From Reticulascus tulasneorum (lineage: Eukaryota; Ascomycota; Sordariomycetes; Glomerellales; Reticulascaceae), in the NCBI GenBank assembly GCA_001557505.1, contig LSAX01000001.1, positions 4,836,001 through 4,900,000 on the forward strand: DNA of 64,000 bases, written 5' to 3'. The translations under genes were made by a program, and so were the position numbers. The notes beneath the pieces were generated by a model. That model ran no database searches, was not told the DNA's origin, and was given only the letters and a program-made list of their open reading frames with translations. Shown one piece after another: positions 32,361 to 44,653 of this stretch (its first letter is position 1; every line of letters begins with the position of its first letter).

Positions 32361-33110
32361 TGCTTGTACATTCGGTCTTATTCTGGTTGGCGTTTATGGG
32401 GCAGCATTGGTCCAGGACTGCGCCGTGTGTCTATTTATATGTACTTTTCAGTTGGGGGAGAAGGCAACCGGGGAAAGGAGGCTGATATGACAGTCCTACG
32501 GACACGGGGGCCACTCGGACATGGCATTGGCATTGGATACTTTGGCGGCAGCATTGTTTTACTAAATTGAATTTGATTTATTCATTGCATATATGGGATT
32601 GTTGCCCGAGCTCGCAAGCCATAATTTCTGTCATTGGACACAGTGTGTTGCCGTTCACAGTCAGCAACATCTGACATCCTGCGAGTGGGCAGCCGAAAAG
32701 GGCAGCCAAGACACAGGTCGACCGTCCCCAGGCCGTACACGTCCAACCGGGGTAACAGACAGCATTGATTTCCATTCCCTGAGACAATATGTCTTATTCG
32801 GGGGTCCAATCGCTTGTTTGGACGACCATGCTAAGTCGCTTTCCAAACATTCCACTTGTTCCGGTTCGGTGTCGTGACAGCGGGCCAAACCCGGCATATA
32901 ATCATGTCGTCCCCACCTTTTATCGAAGGCGTCAACCGAGGTCTCATACTGCATGTTGACAAAATCACAAATCGACCTCAAGGTATCCATTGTTCGTCCC
33001 AAACGTGCCGCCTTGGTGCACTGGTCTAGGCTCTTCTTTCCCCTACATAAAATCTGACCCCGCCTCGTCAGTTGGTCTTCTGTTACCTGGTATATCATAG
33101 GAGCTTCACC
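32361..33110. other. Intergenic region
   Basis: 3' flank of the oxysterol-binding gene and promoter of the dienelactone hydrolase gene. A 165-codon minus-strand frame (32661-33158) overlaps the next gene's first exon and shows no family features; I do not call it. Confidence 0.45.
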
Positions 33111-34072
33111 ATGGCGTCCAACCCTCCGGCACAATGCTGCACTGTTGGTGTTAAGCATGAGTGAGTTATAACCAAGACCTTTCCGCAGTACAAATTATTT
33201 GGGAGTTCTTCCTGCATGGGTCGACGACGGTCCCTATCTGCTAGACCCCGGCATAAGTAGCTAACTAATCTTGCCTTGCTCGTGCTTCAGAGGTACCCCG
33301 ACCGGCAAAATAATCAAGATTACAGGCGGACATGAAGCATACCTGGCAACACCACCCGCCGGAAAGGAGCACAATGGTATCGGCTTGTTGTATATCGCAG
33401 ATGTTCTTGGCATCTGGCAAAACAGCCAGCTGATAGCAGATCAGCTCGCCGCGAATGGCTACACCACACTCGTCCCGGACCTTTTCAACGGAGATCAGCT
33501 GGAGCTTAACATCGATCCCGTGTACCCCGGGGACTTTGATCTCATGGGGTGGCTCCAGAACGGCCGCGGTGGCGCCGGTCCCCACACCACGAAGGAGGTC
33601 GACTCCATCACGGTAGACGCCATAAAGTACATGAAAGAGGAGCTGGGCGTGAAAAAGCTCGGGTCTGTAGGTTACTGCTTTGGAGGCAAGGTGAGCATAA
33701 AGGATTTACGGCCTGGTTTTCAGTCACTGAGAGTTGCTCATGATTGAATAGTATGTCGTCCGCCATTTCAAGGACGGGATTGATGCAGGTTTCATCGCCC
33801 ACCCGTCCTTTGTCGAGGAGGAAGAGCTTGCGGCCATCTCAGGCCCGCTCTCCATTGCAGCGGCGGAGACGGACCCCATATTTCCTGCCGAGAACCGCCA
33901 TAAGTCTGAGGTCATTCTCCAAAAGACGGGCTATCCATACCAGATCAACCTTTATTCGGGTGTTGTCCATGGCTTTGCTGTCCGCGGCGACAATACTCAC
34001 AAGGTCCAGAAGTTTGCCAAGGAGGCTGCCTTCCTGCAGGCCATCCGCTGGTTTGATACATGGTTGCTGTGA
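33111..34072 (+). CDS. Dienelactone hydrolase family protein
   Basis: Exons 33111-33160, 33291-33690 and 33752-34072 encode 256 aa. It is an alpha/beta hydrolase with the dienelactone-hydrolase triad in place: Cys146 in GYCFGGK, Asp191 in AAETDPIFP and His223 in VVHGFAVRG. A Cys nucleophile rather than Ser is the family hallmark. The N-terminus ASNPPAQCCTVGVKHEGTPT is typical of fungal members. The bacterial enzymes open dienelactones in chloroaromatic breakdown. The fungal paralogues have mostly unassigned substrates. No signal peptide, so probably cytosolic. Confidence 0.93.
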
Positions 34073-34731
34073 TTTGTTGCTCTTTGGTCAGGGCTACCAT
34101 AAAATGACATATTTGGGGAGTCATGCACGAGATTGACGGAATTACAGGAGACATAGGATGAGGATATAGGCCGATCATTGATATTTGGTCATTTCATCCA
34201 GTTCCGCTGCGTTCTACGGCTTTGAATGTTAAAGCACTTTCATAGAAGTGGCTGAACCCATTTCACCGAGCCTACTCTGTTTCTTAACTCCTGGCACTAC
34301 CGTGTGTGTTCCCGAGAAGCTCTACCGTTTGTAAGACGGCCCCTGGAGAATCAAAAGACGCACGAGGACATAAACCGATTCTAATAAGACCAGGGCCCAA
34401 TCCAAAGGCGAAACTCTAACATCAGATTCAATTATTGTGCTTATCACCAGCCGTTTCATTTTGCGAGTCTCAAACCTAGACTATATCTGAACAACTAGAC
34501 ACAAACATGAGTCCGAGTATATTATACCTTGGTAGATAACTCTCCGATGCCCACCAGTGACCCTACTAAACTAGGCACCGAGACACACCAAAGAAACTCC
34601 GTTCCCAAGACAACAGTCACCTCAATCTATTCGCTGAAAATGTCCTAAACTCACATATCTCTCCTGTCGCTTGACGATATGGTTCAGCTGTCTGGGATTT
34701 TCGTCCCGTTTGCGAGGCTTGCGCCCCTGGT
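34073..34731. other. Convergent intergenic region
   Basis: 3' flanks of the dienelactone hydrolase and of the wall-protein gene. I see no other feature. Confidence 0.5.
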
Positions 34732-35841
34732 TTACACAAGAAGCCTGGCGATGACAAACAGGGCAACCGCAAATACGGCGTTACTTTGCAGAGGAACGGC
34801 CCACATTGCTCCGCTGACAGGAACTCGTGATGGTGTGGCAGTAGATCTGGAGGTCGTGGCGTTCGGTGCCGCCGGTCGACTCGTCGTCCCGTTGAGCCGG
34901 ACGGATGATGTGATCACGGGTGATCGAGTACTGGACGTAAGAACGGGAGGGCGAGTGCTGGAGGTAAGAACAGGAGGACGAGTGCTTGTGATGACTGGTG
35001 GCCGAGTGGAGTTTGAGGAAACCGGGGGCCGGATAGATGACGTCGCCACAGGAGGACGTGTTGAAGATGTCCCATTGAATGGTCGGATTGATGAGGAGGT
35101 CACGACGGGTGGTCGAGTGGAAGACGTCCCGCTAGGGGAGCGAACCGATGATGAAACAGATGGAGGGCGAATTGATGACGTCCCATTCGGAGGCCGGGAA
35201 GAGGAAGTCAAGATAGGCGGCCTACTAGTAGATGTCCCAGTGGGTGACCGGACAGAAGAAGATCCGGTTGGTCGGACTGTAGAGTTGGAGGGCCGAGACG
35301 TAGATTGGCCTGGTCCAGAAGATGATCGCGACGTGCTGGTGCTAGGCCGAGAGCTGGCGGTGACTGTTATGGTAGTCAAGCCACCAGGTGGGCATGAACC
35401 ACCGCCGCCACCGCCACCTGTGCCAGTGGTCCTTGAGCAGCCTGTATTGGAGCATGTGTCTCCAGGAGGGCAATACCAGCTGGTACAGCAGATGAACCCA
35501 ACAGGAATGCAGCCGACGCCACATCTGATATACCCTTCCTTGCAGGCACCTGGGCCAGGACATGCGACACCCAGCGGGCAGCAAGTGTGCTCGTTGGTGC
35601 AGTACTCGGAGTTGGCGCAGTACGCATTCTGACCGGTGCGGCAACATGTTGCGTTTGACGGGATGCAGGAGTTATCGCAGACACTCTGGCCCGCAGGGCA
35701 AGTAATTGTAGCTGCCATCATGACATTGTTCAAGGATATGTCTTCGCCGACGTCGCTTTCGGGCATGCCGAGACCGAGAAGGGCGATGTCCCAGGCTCGA
35801 GCCAGGGACGCGGCAACAAGTAGGGATGTGCTTGGACGCAT
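34732..35841 (-). CDS. GPI-anchored Cys-rich, Ser/Thr/Pro-repeat wall protein
   Basis: Single exon, 369 aa. An N-terminal signal peptide (STSLLVAASLARAW) leads into a Cys-rich module at about residues 48-135 (CPAGQSVCDNSCIP, CCPLGVACPGPGAC, CCTSWYCPPGDTC), then a Gly run. From about residue 155 to 340 there is a Ser/Thr/Pro tract with imperfect repeats of the type SSTRPPVLT. The end is hydrophobic (AVFAVALFVIARLLV) after a small-residue stretch, as in a GPI signal. It is likely a heavily O-mannosylated plasma-membrane or wall protein. The repeat DNA makes the opposite strand open for over 300 codons; that frame is a shadow. Confidence 0.85.
   Translation of the reverse strand: MRPSTSLLVAASLARAWDIALLGLGMPESDVGEDISLNNVMMAATITCPAGQSVCDNSCIPSNATCCRTGQNAYCANSEYCTNEHTCCPLGVACPGPGACKEGYIRCGVGCIPVGFICCTSWYCPPGDTCSNTGCSRTTGTGGGGGGGSCPPGGLTTITVTASSRPSTSTSRSSSGPGQSTSRPSNSTVRPTGSSSVRSPTGTSTSRPPILTSSSRPPNGTSSIRPPSVSSSVRSPSGTSSTRPPVVTSSSIRPFNGTSSTRPPVATSSIRPPVSSNSTRPPVITSTRPPVLTSSTRPPVLTSSTRSPVITSSVRLNGTTSRPAAPNATTSRSTATPSRVPVSGAMWAVPLQSNAVFAVALFVIARLLV
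34895..35270. repeat. Imperfect coding repeats (Ser/Thr/Arg/Pro/Pro units)
   Basis: Degenerate repeats of roughly 30 bases encoding units such as SSTRPPV and SSIRPP in the wall-protein gene. Length variation between isolates is likely. Confidence 0.65.
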
Positions 35842-37763
35842 TTTTGAAACGTGATGAGAGAAGATTCTATTTGTGAAGAGATGCCCTATCCGGTATTAGG
35901 AAAACCTGTGCAAAGACCACCAGCGAAGCGATGAGTTCCAAATGGTGAAGTGATGAGGGAGCAAAAAGAAATCTTACCGAGCACCAAGACTGACTCATTA
36001 TATAGAAGTCGAAGACCGTTATCAGTATGCCCAGCCCATTTGCTGATGATGGCTTCTTCCTCTGCAAAACCTATATGCCGTCGTCTAGCTTCCCAACATC
36101 CAGCCACGGAGATGATACGGACTTCATTGAGAGGCGAGACACTGAGGATCTCGAAGGCAGTTTGTCATGATGGCCCACATGGAATTCTATATGCCATGGC
36201 ATATATCCCAGCCTGCTTGAGAGCTTTCATTGAGGGTGTAGCGGTGTGTTTCGATAAAGATGCGTGAAGTCAAGCGGTGGTGCCAGCCACAACGGCCTGC
36301 GTTGAAGTTTGGTGGTGGGGTTCAAATTGGAGGAGCTCTGCTGGGCTTCCCAGCCCCATGTCACGGCAGTGAGTGTGCAGGTCATCTTGATGGTGGACAA
36401 TGGCGTTTGATGTTGTGTGCGAATGGGCTCAATTGGCGATAGAGAATCATGGATTTGCATCCTCGAAGTACGCTGATTTCAACTTATTTTCTCGGATTTG
36501 CTTCTCTTTGAGTAACAAAACACGAAATCACACAGACGCCATGACAAACAGAGCCTCAGAGGTTTGTTGTGGTGGCTGGCGGCTAAAGTCTGCTCCCCGA
36601 TTCACACATCACTCAACAGCTGCCCCTCACAACAGCCGCGATCCTCATCATGGGGGCGAACAACCACCCGCGCTCGCCTTGCCAGCCTCTCGGTAGATAT
36701 TGAAATTAAGCTTAATCTCAATGCCGTGCACTCCCTCCGCCATCTCGCTGATGGGCAAGCGAGACTGCATCGGAATCTGATTCCACTCTGGAGATAAGCG
36801 ATCGCGGGGCTGACAATGACGCGTGCGCCTCGGGTCCAGCCCCAGGATACGTGAGATTGTGAAGTTTGGACACCAGCTCGCTTGTGAATTCAGGGTGGGT
36901 GGTAGCGCATATATCTGCCGGCAGACATCGTCTATAATTACCTCAGGTAATAAGGCAAGATTATTTCAGCTTCATAGCTAAAAAGGGGGCATTTTTGTGA
37001 ATAACAAGTACCTACAGAACTGCTCCCTGCCCCCTTCTTCGTGCCCCATTTGGATGCGGCGATGCGGGAGCTGACCCAGAACTGTAGTTTCCAGTCATAA
37101 TTTCATAGATTTCTTCCGCTGAATCATAGGGTTTCAGCAAAAGCGAAGGCAGCGAAGCCGCGAAGACCGCCTGGTGCAGGCACGAACAGGACGCCACTCC
37201 GTGGGGTTGAGGAAGAGGGCACAGGATCATATTCGTAGTGTCACATCAATGCCGTTTCGTCCCTGCACTTCTACGATAGCTCCAAGAACCCAATTCCATC
37301 TCAGAACCCACTCTAATAAGAGAGCCTGGTGTTTTCCAATCCACCCGTCTTCCCCGCATTCCCAACCTGGAATGCAAATCGTGGGGTCAATCACGGGCGA
37401 CCGAGGTCCGGTGTGGGCATGGCGGCGCCCGATGCCCCAATATGCCCGTTTAACATACCGGTCTACATTTTCGATTCTTCCCGGGACTTGGAGACCGAAA
37501 GTCCAAATCATTAAAAGCCTCCAGACGGCCACGAATTATTGGTTGTACTCTTGCATATGACTCGGGCTGTATTTGCCGTAAGATTGAACGAACCGACCAA
37601 CCAGCGCACCAGATTTTGAGATCCTCTCTGCGTCCCAAGCCACTGTTATCCTCGACGACCTCACCATCACTCCCATCTTTCCGACTGCATTGCAACTATA
37701 CCTTTCCAACTGAGCATTTGAATCCCCTCACCCTCATCCGATCTCCTTCAATAAGCTGACAAA
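35842..37763. other. Gene-poor 1.9 kb
   Basis: This lies between two outward-reading genes, so both promoters lie here. Overlapping frames at 37174-37560 (+) and 37227-37532 (-) are mutual shadows and neither resembles a family. Nothing else seen. Confidence 0.45.
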
Positions 37764-38686
37764 ATGGCATCGCCCCCTGGTGACATTGTGGTCGCGCCAG
37801 GCCCATGGAAACTCAAGGGAGATGTATACCTTTTCTCATTCTGGATTTCAAAGTCGCAAGCCCAGAACCTCCCAAGCATCGCATACTCGCCCCTGGAGGC
37901 TATGTCCTCGTTTGCCACTCCAGGGGGTAGCCGCGCATTGGGTGGTATCGCCATGATTCAGATCATCAGATACAAAGAGACGCCCGTCGGTCCGTATGAC
38001 GAGTTAATCCTGTCACCTGGGTTTCACGAATACACAGTAGAAGAGGACGGCAAGCGAAAGACAAAGCGCAACGCGAGGTTGACGAGGTTATATGTATCGC
38101 AGAAGGATACCTGTTGGAACGGCAGAAAAAGTTTGTTACACCCCTTCTTGGCTGCTCGACTCAATTGAACATGCCTACTAACTAACAACCTCTAGACTGG
38201 AACATCCCAAAACACATTGCAAAATTTGAGTGGAAAGAGAATGCTGATGGAAGCACGAGCGTCAAGGTCTTCCCTCATGACCTGTCTGGCGATGCAGCTG
38301 AGGCGACAGTCAGCAGCAATCCCTTCATCCAGGCCACATTCAAGCCCGTGGCTTACACACCTTCGTTCCCCATGTCACTCAGACTGCTCACTTACCTGGG
38401 TATTGATGTCTCTGTAGTCCAGCCTCCATTGCCAGAGGGGAATGGGAGCCAGGGCGAACTACCTGGGACGTCGCGATGGTGCCAAGTTCTCTCTACGCAA
38501 TACTGCAGGAAAGCGAGCCTGGCTTGGTTCGATATGCGGCAGGCAGATGAAAATGGGAACAGCACTGGTGAGCATGAGAACTTCTGGCCAGGATTAGGGC
38601 GGTGGCAGGTCGGGCTAAAGATGCTGGACACGGAGGTGGATATTCCAGTAGGGAAGCACTGGGATTCTCCAAAGTCCGTTCTCTAA
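37764..38686 (+). CDS. Acetoacetate decarboxylase-like protein
   Basis: Exons 37764-38130 and 38196-38686 encode 285 aa. The intron has a weak GTTTGT donor, a clear CTAAC branch and a CTCTAG acceptor, and joins CWNGRK to NWNIPKHIAKFEW. The fold-level pattern is that of the acetoacetate decarboxylase (ADC-like) superfamily as found in many filamentous fungi: APGPWKLKGDVY, GGIAMIQIIRY, PVGPYDELILSPG, then WNIPKH and a C-terminal ENFWPGLGRW. The bacterial enzyme uses a Schiff-base Lys. I cannot confirm that Lys is in the right place here, so function is open. No signal or membrane segment. Confidence 0.82.
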
Positions 38687-39101
38687 GACAGTCGATCTGG
38701 GAACTACTTAGGGGGTATCCTCGATTGAGTGTACACCATCCAATGGGCCAACGACACCTTAAACCACGTTAAGATATCAAACTGATCAGCCGCGACCGTC
38801 TACAGAAATGTATGGCATTTGAAAGTCCCGTTGATGCACCAGTACAGTGTTCCTCGTGTCCAACTATGAGATTCATATATTATCGAAGCAGTATAATGAC
38901 AACTTAGTGGGTATGTATTCGAGCCATACTGAAACTCCATAGCCATTGACACCGATATCCATCCCGATTTCAGCCTCCAAATAGGTAATGTAGGAAGCAA
39001 ATTGACCCCAAACTAGCTCCTACATCCTAGAATACTGGACAAGCTTCGAGTAACCCTTCGCGCCACATGTCCAGCCACATCATTTCGCCATCATGTTGAA
39101 A
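38687..39101. other. Convergent intergenic region
   Basis: 3' flanks of the ADC-like and MARVEL genes. No other feature recognised. Confidence 0.5.
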
Positions 39102-39648
39102 TCAAACCCTCGACGTTCGCACGTCACCTCTGTAGCCGTAATGCCAGTCATAAAGGACGTTGAAGAATAGGAAGAAGCTACAGTGAAATTAGTAAACATG
39201 TACTTGGAAGACGGAATGGGTTCGCGTACAAGGCAATGAAACTAAACGCCTCCACGGTATGCGCCAATGCACTGTTTGCGTAGGTAAAATCGGAGGCAGT
39301 GAAAGCAACCGCGACAAGCCAGAGGTAGGAGAAAACGAGGTTGAATAGCAAGACGTAGCCAGGGTAGGTGACCAGGAAAAAGGAGGCAAGGAAGAAAGCA
39401 ACCGTCAACACAGCCTGTGGAAAAGGGGGGCGAGTTAGCGAGACTGGTCTAGGTCTTGGAACAGCAGCAGAAGCAGGGTTAGAACATACGATGACTTCCT
39501 CGTAGATGATGTGATCACCCTGGTTGTTGTTCTCGGAGATGAAATAGGATAGAATTCCCATCACGATTACGGCGGAGATCCAGATGATGACATTGCTGGC
39601 CAGGACTATGGGCGAAAAGCCACTGCGAGTGCGTGTGTTTAGAGGCAT
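39102..39648 (-). CDS. MARVEL-domain membrane protein
   Basis: Exons 39648-39490, 39414-39230 and 39177-39102 encode 139 aa. Four hydrophobic segments are evident: VLASNVIIWISAVIVMGILS; AVLTVAFFLASFFLVTYPGY; VLLFNLVFSYLWLVAVAFTA; and AFSFIAFFFLFFNVLYDW. This is the layout of small fungal MARVEL proteins, which sit in plasma-membrane microdomains or in vesicles. Intron 1 is 75 bp, in phase and without stop codons, so an unspliced reading inserts 25 residues. Intron 2 (52 bp, donor GTACGC, branch TACTAAT) is needed to reach the last membrane segment. The start at 39648 is the ATG nearest the first helix; an upstream in-frame extension is possible. Confidence 0.8.
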
Positions 39649-41780
39649 GGTGGTGTATGGGGTTCGGCAGGTAATCTGGGTATTGGCTTGCAGGACGAGA
39701 GTAACTAGAGATGTCGGCTTCTGAAATTGAGGGTGGTAGGGCAGAGAGGTTCGCAAGAAGTGTGGTGGCACTTGTTATATAGGTTACTGGCTCGCAGAAC
39801 CAGATTCAGCCATGGGGATTTCTCCCCTGCCAGGCTGTTTGGCGCCAGGTGTGACAACACGTCAACAATTCATGCGCAATGGGCAATGTCTAAACCATGG
39901 GAGAGTCATGATCGCGAGCCAGTATCAAGCCACTCAGAGTCACACGTGATACTGTCAGGTTTCAAGTTGGGCCTACTGGACATCGTTGATTGAGCCACTG
40001 ACGCCATGGCCAGTGGCTTCCCGTGTGCTAATGCACTGCAGATCCAAGATTTCCCAGTCAATGCCGGCAATGCGACGAATGAGGCTGGATGAAACAGCCC
40101 ATCAATACGTCATGACTTGAAAAAGAAAATTATGGCTGGGACATGATCCTGTCCACCAATGGCCTTGTCCAGAGCAATATGTCGATACCAAATTTTACTG
40201 CTAAGGGAATCCAAGGATGATTTGGCGTCATGATCCATAATGGCTCCGTAATAAGTGTCAGTTGCCCTGCTGCAAGCTAAATTCCCAGTTAGCCGAGCTA
40301 CGTTCGCCCAGCCACGTGGACGCAACTAGCGTCAAAGCCAAATATTGCGTCTAGCGTCCTGGAGCACACTGAGCTGAAGTGATCTGACCAATTATCATTG
40401 CCTTTTTGCAGGCATTCCATAATCGGCGCGTTTGCAAGGCTCATCTCGATAGACCTTGGGAGCCTCGCAGTTTTTGGGCGCCTGGGAACATATGTGAATA
40501 AAGTATGAGGATGCGTGTCATTGTAGCCGGATCTCAATTTGTAAAAAGGTCGTCATCTCACCGGACCTAGTTCTCGCAGCTACCTATTGAGCCCAGCTCG
40601 CATAGATTGCAAGGATCCGATGGGATGGTGACTGGGAACATGGAATCGGGTCGACAACCGTACAATGTACAAGCATTCTATGAGTGCACCTGCCGGGGCT
40701 TAAGCGAGATGTGCCTTAAATGATATCCGACTTCGTACAAACATCTACCATTGCCGGAGACTAACCCAGATAGGGCATCTTCAAGTGCATGCCGTAGAGA
40801 CTACTGTATCGCATGTGGGGTAGCTCTCGAGGTGGTCCACTAGGCTAGGTACATAAAAGCATCAGAACTCCCATCGTCGTGGATCGGAACTGTAACGGAA
40901 CTGCGTCGCTCAGCTCTGTTGCCTTATGTCTCCGCCCTGATCTTAAGACACGACCAAGTAGATGATCCCATTACTCAAACCATACCACAAGCAATCATGA
41001 ACATGGACGTAAACCTGAAGATCCTACCACCTCTCTGCAACGGAGGACGTCGTAGGTGATTTGACGCTTCGCTCAAAGATCGCCCCTCTCTCGCTGCAAG
41101 CTTTGAGTTAGATCAGTCATGCGCCCAGAGGGAGCACGGTAGTTGTTAGGAATGCGAGCGTCCCCAATGTTTCCTTATATGGCCAGCAGTAGGAAACCAA
41201 CTCAGATGGGATATGAGCGATCTGGAACTATTTGCTTTTCGTCTGAGACTGGTCTAGACCGAGACTAAATGCTGGAAATACAGTCAATATGGTTGCCAGC
41301 CAGCTTCGTCCCCCTCGACGGTTTCCAAAAGTAACGCCGCAATCTACCCCTCACTCACTACACCGTTCACTTCTCCATCTGCGGCACTAATAAATAGATG
41401 CGAATGATCGATCTTAATGGCCACTTCCCCGCGTTACATCAAGCCAATTCCCCACTTCCCGTACTGTTTGGTCCGTGGCACAAGCAGTTTGTCATGGCGC
41501 TACACCAGTTGGGGACCATTTCCCCAGAGAACTGTCACAAATGCAGCACTAACATAGCCAGGGTCAGGGAGATCGGTGAAGAAATGTAGCTGCGAGGTGC
41601 AGCATGTGTCAGCTTGCCGAATACCCGCCATGCCGCCGCCCCCCAAAAAAATGTTTATCAAAGCTCGTGCGGAGACGTCTCGGTTCCTTCGTGTTGCACA
41701 TTCTCCTGGTTCGGATATCCTTCAGCTCAATTGAGTGCACAGCATAGAAAGACGTCAACTCAGAAAGGAGCTTTATCGCC
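39649..41780. other. Gene-poor 2.1 kb
   Basis: This lies between two divergent genes (MARVEL and MFS). Only short frames are present. No tRNA or transposon feature was recognised. Confidence 0.5.
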
Positions 41781-43799
41781 ATGGATGATTTAAAGGAAAA
41801 AGAACGGCCAGCTGGTCACCAGCATCTGGTCCACAGGTAGATTCTTCTCTGCAAGATTGACGCAAGTCGAGGTCTGACCATATCATATAGCCATGCCCAC
41901 GAAGAGGATTTACCTGGTACTGTGAATCTCTTGGCTGCCGGTGAGTTAATATCGATGCCACTATGCATGTATCGACATGCACTGACTATCTCACCAGAGG
42001 GCGACGACACCGGCTATGGCCAGGCACTTTTCCCTGTACCGGCTAACGACCCCAATGACCCTCTTCAGGTAGAGAACCGCACCGCCCAACGAGGCAATAC
42101 CTCTTGATGGCGCGCGCTGACTTGCGGAAACAGTGGTCTAACTTCAAAAAAGTCATGATTTTGATCATTTGTTCAGCGTATTCATTTCTTGGCAACTCGG
42201 CACTGATAGGACCATCGCCCTACCTGAACCTATGGGCGGAATCCTTCAACATGACGGTGACCGAAGCATCTGGCTTGATAAACTATCCCAATTTGGCTTT
42301 TGGGTTTGGTATGTTAGCAACAAGACCCGAAGAAGCTTCTGTCTTCTGACGATGCCACTCAAGGTTCAATCATCCTGGTTCCTCTCTACCTTAAATTTGG
42401 CCGGAGACCAGTGATGCTAGGTTCTATTCTCACAGTAGGCCACTTGTATCGGTGTTAAGTTATTATAAGAGACTAATGCCTTCGAAAGTTTGCGGCTGGC
42501 CTTATTGGAGCTTCACAATGCAATACGTATGCTGGTCTCATGGCAGCACGCTGCATCCATGGCTTTGGATCCGGAGTCTGTGAGGCTTTGCCTGTCCAAC
42601 TAGTCAACGACATCTTCTTCCTGCATGAGCGTGGCAAGCGAATTGGCTACTACACAGGTAACAGCCTCTCAGTAACTTTGCATGTGAAGAGCATAACTAA
42701 CTTCCAGCAGTATGCTTATGTCTCGGAGCTTTTACTCCACTCCCTGCAGGATACATGCTCTCGGGAGGTCATTCGTGGAATCTTTTCTTCTATGTCGTGT
42801 TTGCATTTTCAATTGTTCTCTTTGTCCTAGCATTCTTCTTTGTTGAAGAGACGTCATACGATCGAAAGGCTGCTATGGTAGCATACCCACCACCCACTGC
42901 TTCGATCGGAGAGAAGAGTTCTGCAAGGGAGATGGAAACCGGCTCGCCAACACTGGGGGCCCTCCCCCCACCGCGGAAATCATTTGTCGAGACACTTTCT
43001 GTAAAGGGCAAACTGGATCCGACTGTGCCATTTTTCACCACAATGATCCGATCCTTCACATACTTTCTAGTTCCTCAGGCACTTTGGGTGATTACAACTT
43101 TCGGCATTTATATTGGGCTGGGAGCGTTGGTGATCAACTACACATTTCCCATAAAGATTGTCCAGCCCCCGTACAATTGGGACCCGGTATGCATCTCACC
43201 TGTACTCACATGCAACGCTAACTCTTCTACAGAGCAGCTCAGGCCTAATATCCCTGTCCGCTGTGGTGGGCTATGCTCTTGCAGTCCCTTTCACTTCGTC
43301 CTCCGATCGCCTGGCCGCACGGTTTACGCGCAAGAACGGCGGAATCCGAGAAGCGGAAATGCGCCTAGGTGTGATGCTACCCGCTATGATTATTGGGCCC
43401 GCGGGCCTCGTCCTCTACGGACTCACTGCACAGCGGAATCTGCACTGGATGGGGTACTTCGCTGGCGCAGCCATGCTCTATTGGTCCGGGTACTTTTTCT
43501 TCTCATTCACCCTCGCCTATGCCGTGGATTCATACTACGCCAACACATCGGAGATGTTGATCGCTATGAACATCGGGAAGCAGGCCATTAGTTTTGGATT
43601 CGGGATCTATGTCCTCACGTGGGTGCTGGATAGCGGGTATGCGGTAGTCATCGCGGGAATCTTCACAGGGGTCTTGCTCGCCAACAACTTGATGTTGATT
43701 GTGTTCATGATTTGGGGCAAACGAATTCGTCGGTTCATGTTTGGAACATGGCTGGCAAGAATGCACTGGCAGAGCATTCGAACGGTCGAAACACATTAG
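41781..43799 (+). CDS. MFS transporter (DHA1-like drug/metabolite efflux type)
   Basis: Eight exons: 41781-41836, 41891-41940, 41998-42068, 42134-42308, 42364-42434, 42489-42657, 42711-43186 and 43233-43799, all in phase, encoding 544 aa. About 12 membrane segments flank a polar central loop near residues 250-300. The family motifs are visible: LKFGRRPVML after helix 2, AARCIHGFGSGVCEALP in helix 4-5, and LLANNLMLIVFMIWG at the end. A hydrophilic N-terminus of about 65 residues precedes helix 1. It probably exports a small molecule. It converges on the Zn2Cys6 regulator gene, and RTA1 and GMC genes lie just beyond, which suggests one functional group. Confidence 0.9.
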
Positions 43800-44653
43800 G
43801 CGTTGAAAGCTGTACCCTGCTCCCGTTTCGCCGCCACACGTTCTGTCCTCTCAGCAACCTAGTCTATACGAGTCGCGCTCTCATATATAACAACCTATGA
43901 GACTTATCCTATAACCAATCGCTGCTATATGATCTTTCACCTTGTCAGAATGCTCTCCTTGATGAAGCCGCTTGTGAAACTTACCAAAGAAGTCTCGTAA
44001 GCAGCCCCTGTATCCCTGGTAATTACTTTTATTCAACTCTGTTTATAAGCATCTTGTCTCGATGATTTAGGCATTTTTGGACAGGATTGTATGCCTCGGG
44101 AGGAAACAAAAGCTTTTTTAATTACCGACTTAATCCTAGTATGAATCTAGCTCGAATATTAGTGGGCCACGAATAAAGTGGTCTTTTTCTAATGCAGAAA
44201 TAGTTCTAGCCCGGTTTATTTATAGCACTTTACTCTTGAGGTTCGGGGACCTCAAATACCGCTTACCTCAGCCGTAAAGGATACACTGTCGAATTCTCCT
44301 TGTGGCATGGAAAGTGGCCAGAATTCTCTGGCCACAGAGTGATGGGTCAACTGGACTCCCTATGTAGATGGTTGACGAGAATGGCAATGGTTGTAGTATT
44401 TCTATTGTGTAGAATTGACGATCAGCATCGCGAAAGTTTAATTTGGAGAATTCCCAATAACCTAATTAATATCAATGGTCTAGATTGTCTAGATTGTCTA
44501 TATATTGTCTATTGCATGTTGAATTTGATAAACTTCATAGTGTTGCTCACTTAAATGCAGGACCACACATCTCTACCCAGCTGCTAAGCCATCTTCATGT
44601 TGCCCAGGCAAGGACGCATTTATTCTTGTTTCTTACACCAGATCTCAACGGGA
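43800..44653. other. AT-rich convergent intergenic region
   Basis: 3' flanks of the transporter and regulator genes. It is noticeably AT-rich, with a tandem TCTAGATTG-type repeat at about 44478-44515. No gene is supported. Confidence 0.5.
44478..44515. repeat. Short tandem repeat, unit about 9 bp
   Basis: Two exact and one or two degenerate copies of a TCTAGATTG-like unit in AT-rich DNA. Confidence 0.55.

Noticed and set aside
32661..33158. 165-codon minus-strand frame
   Set aside because: Overlaps the first exon of the dienelactone hydrolase gene on the other strand and matches no family.
34679..35632. 317-codon plus-strand frame with Gly/Arg repeats
   Set aside because: Exact antisense of the Ser/Thr/Pro repeats of a gene that has a signal peptide and GPI end, so treated as a shadow.
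37174..37560. 128-codon frame and its antisense partner
   Set aside because: Both strands open; neither resembles a known protein.
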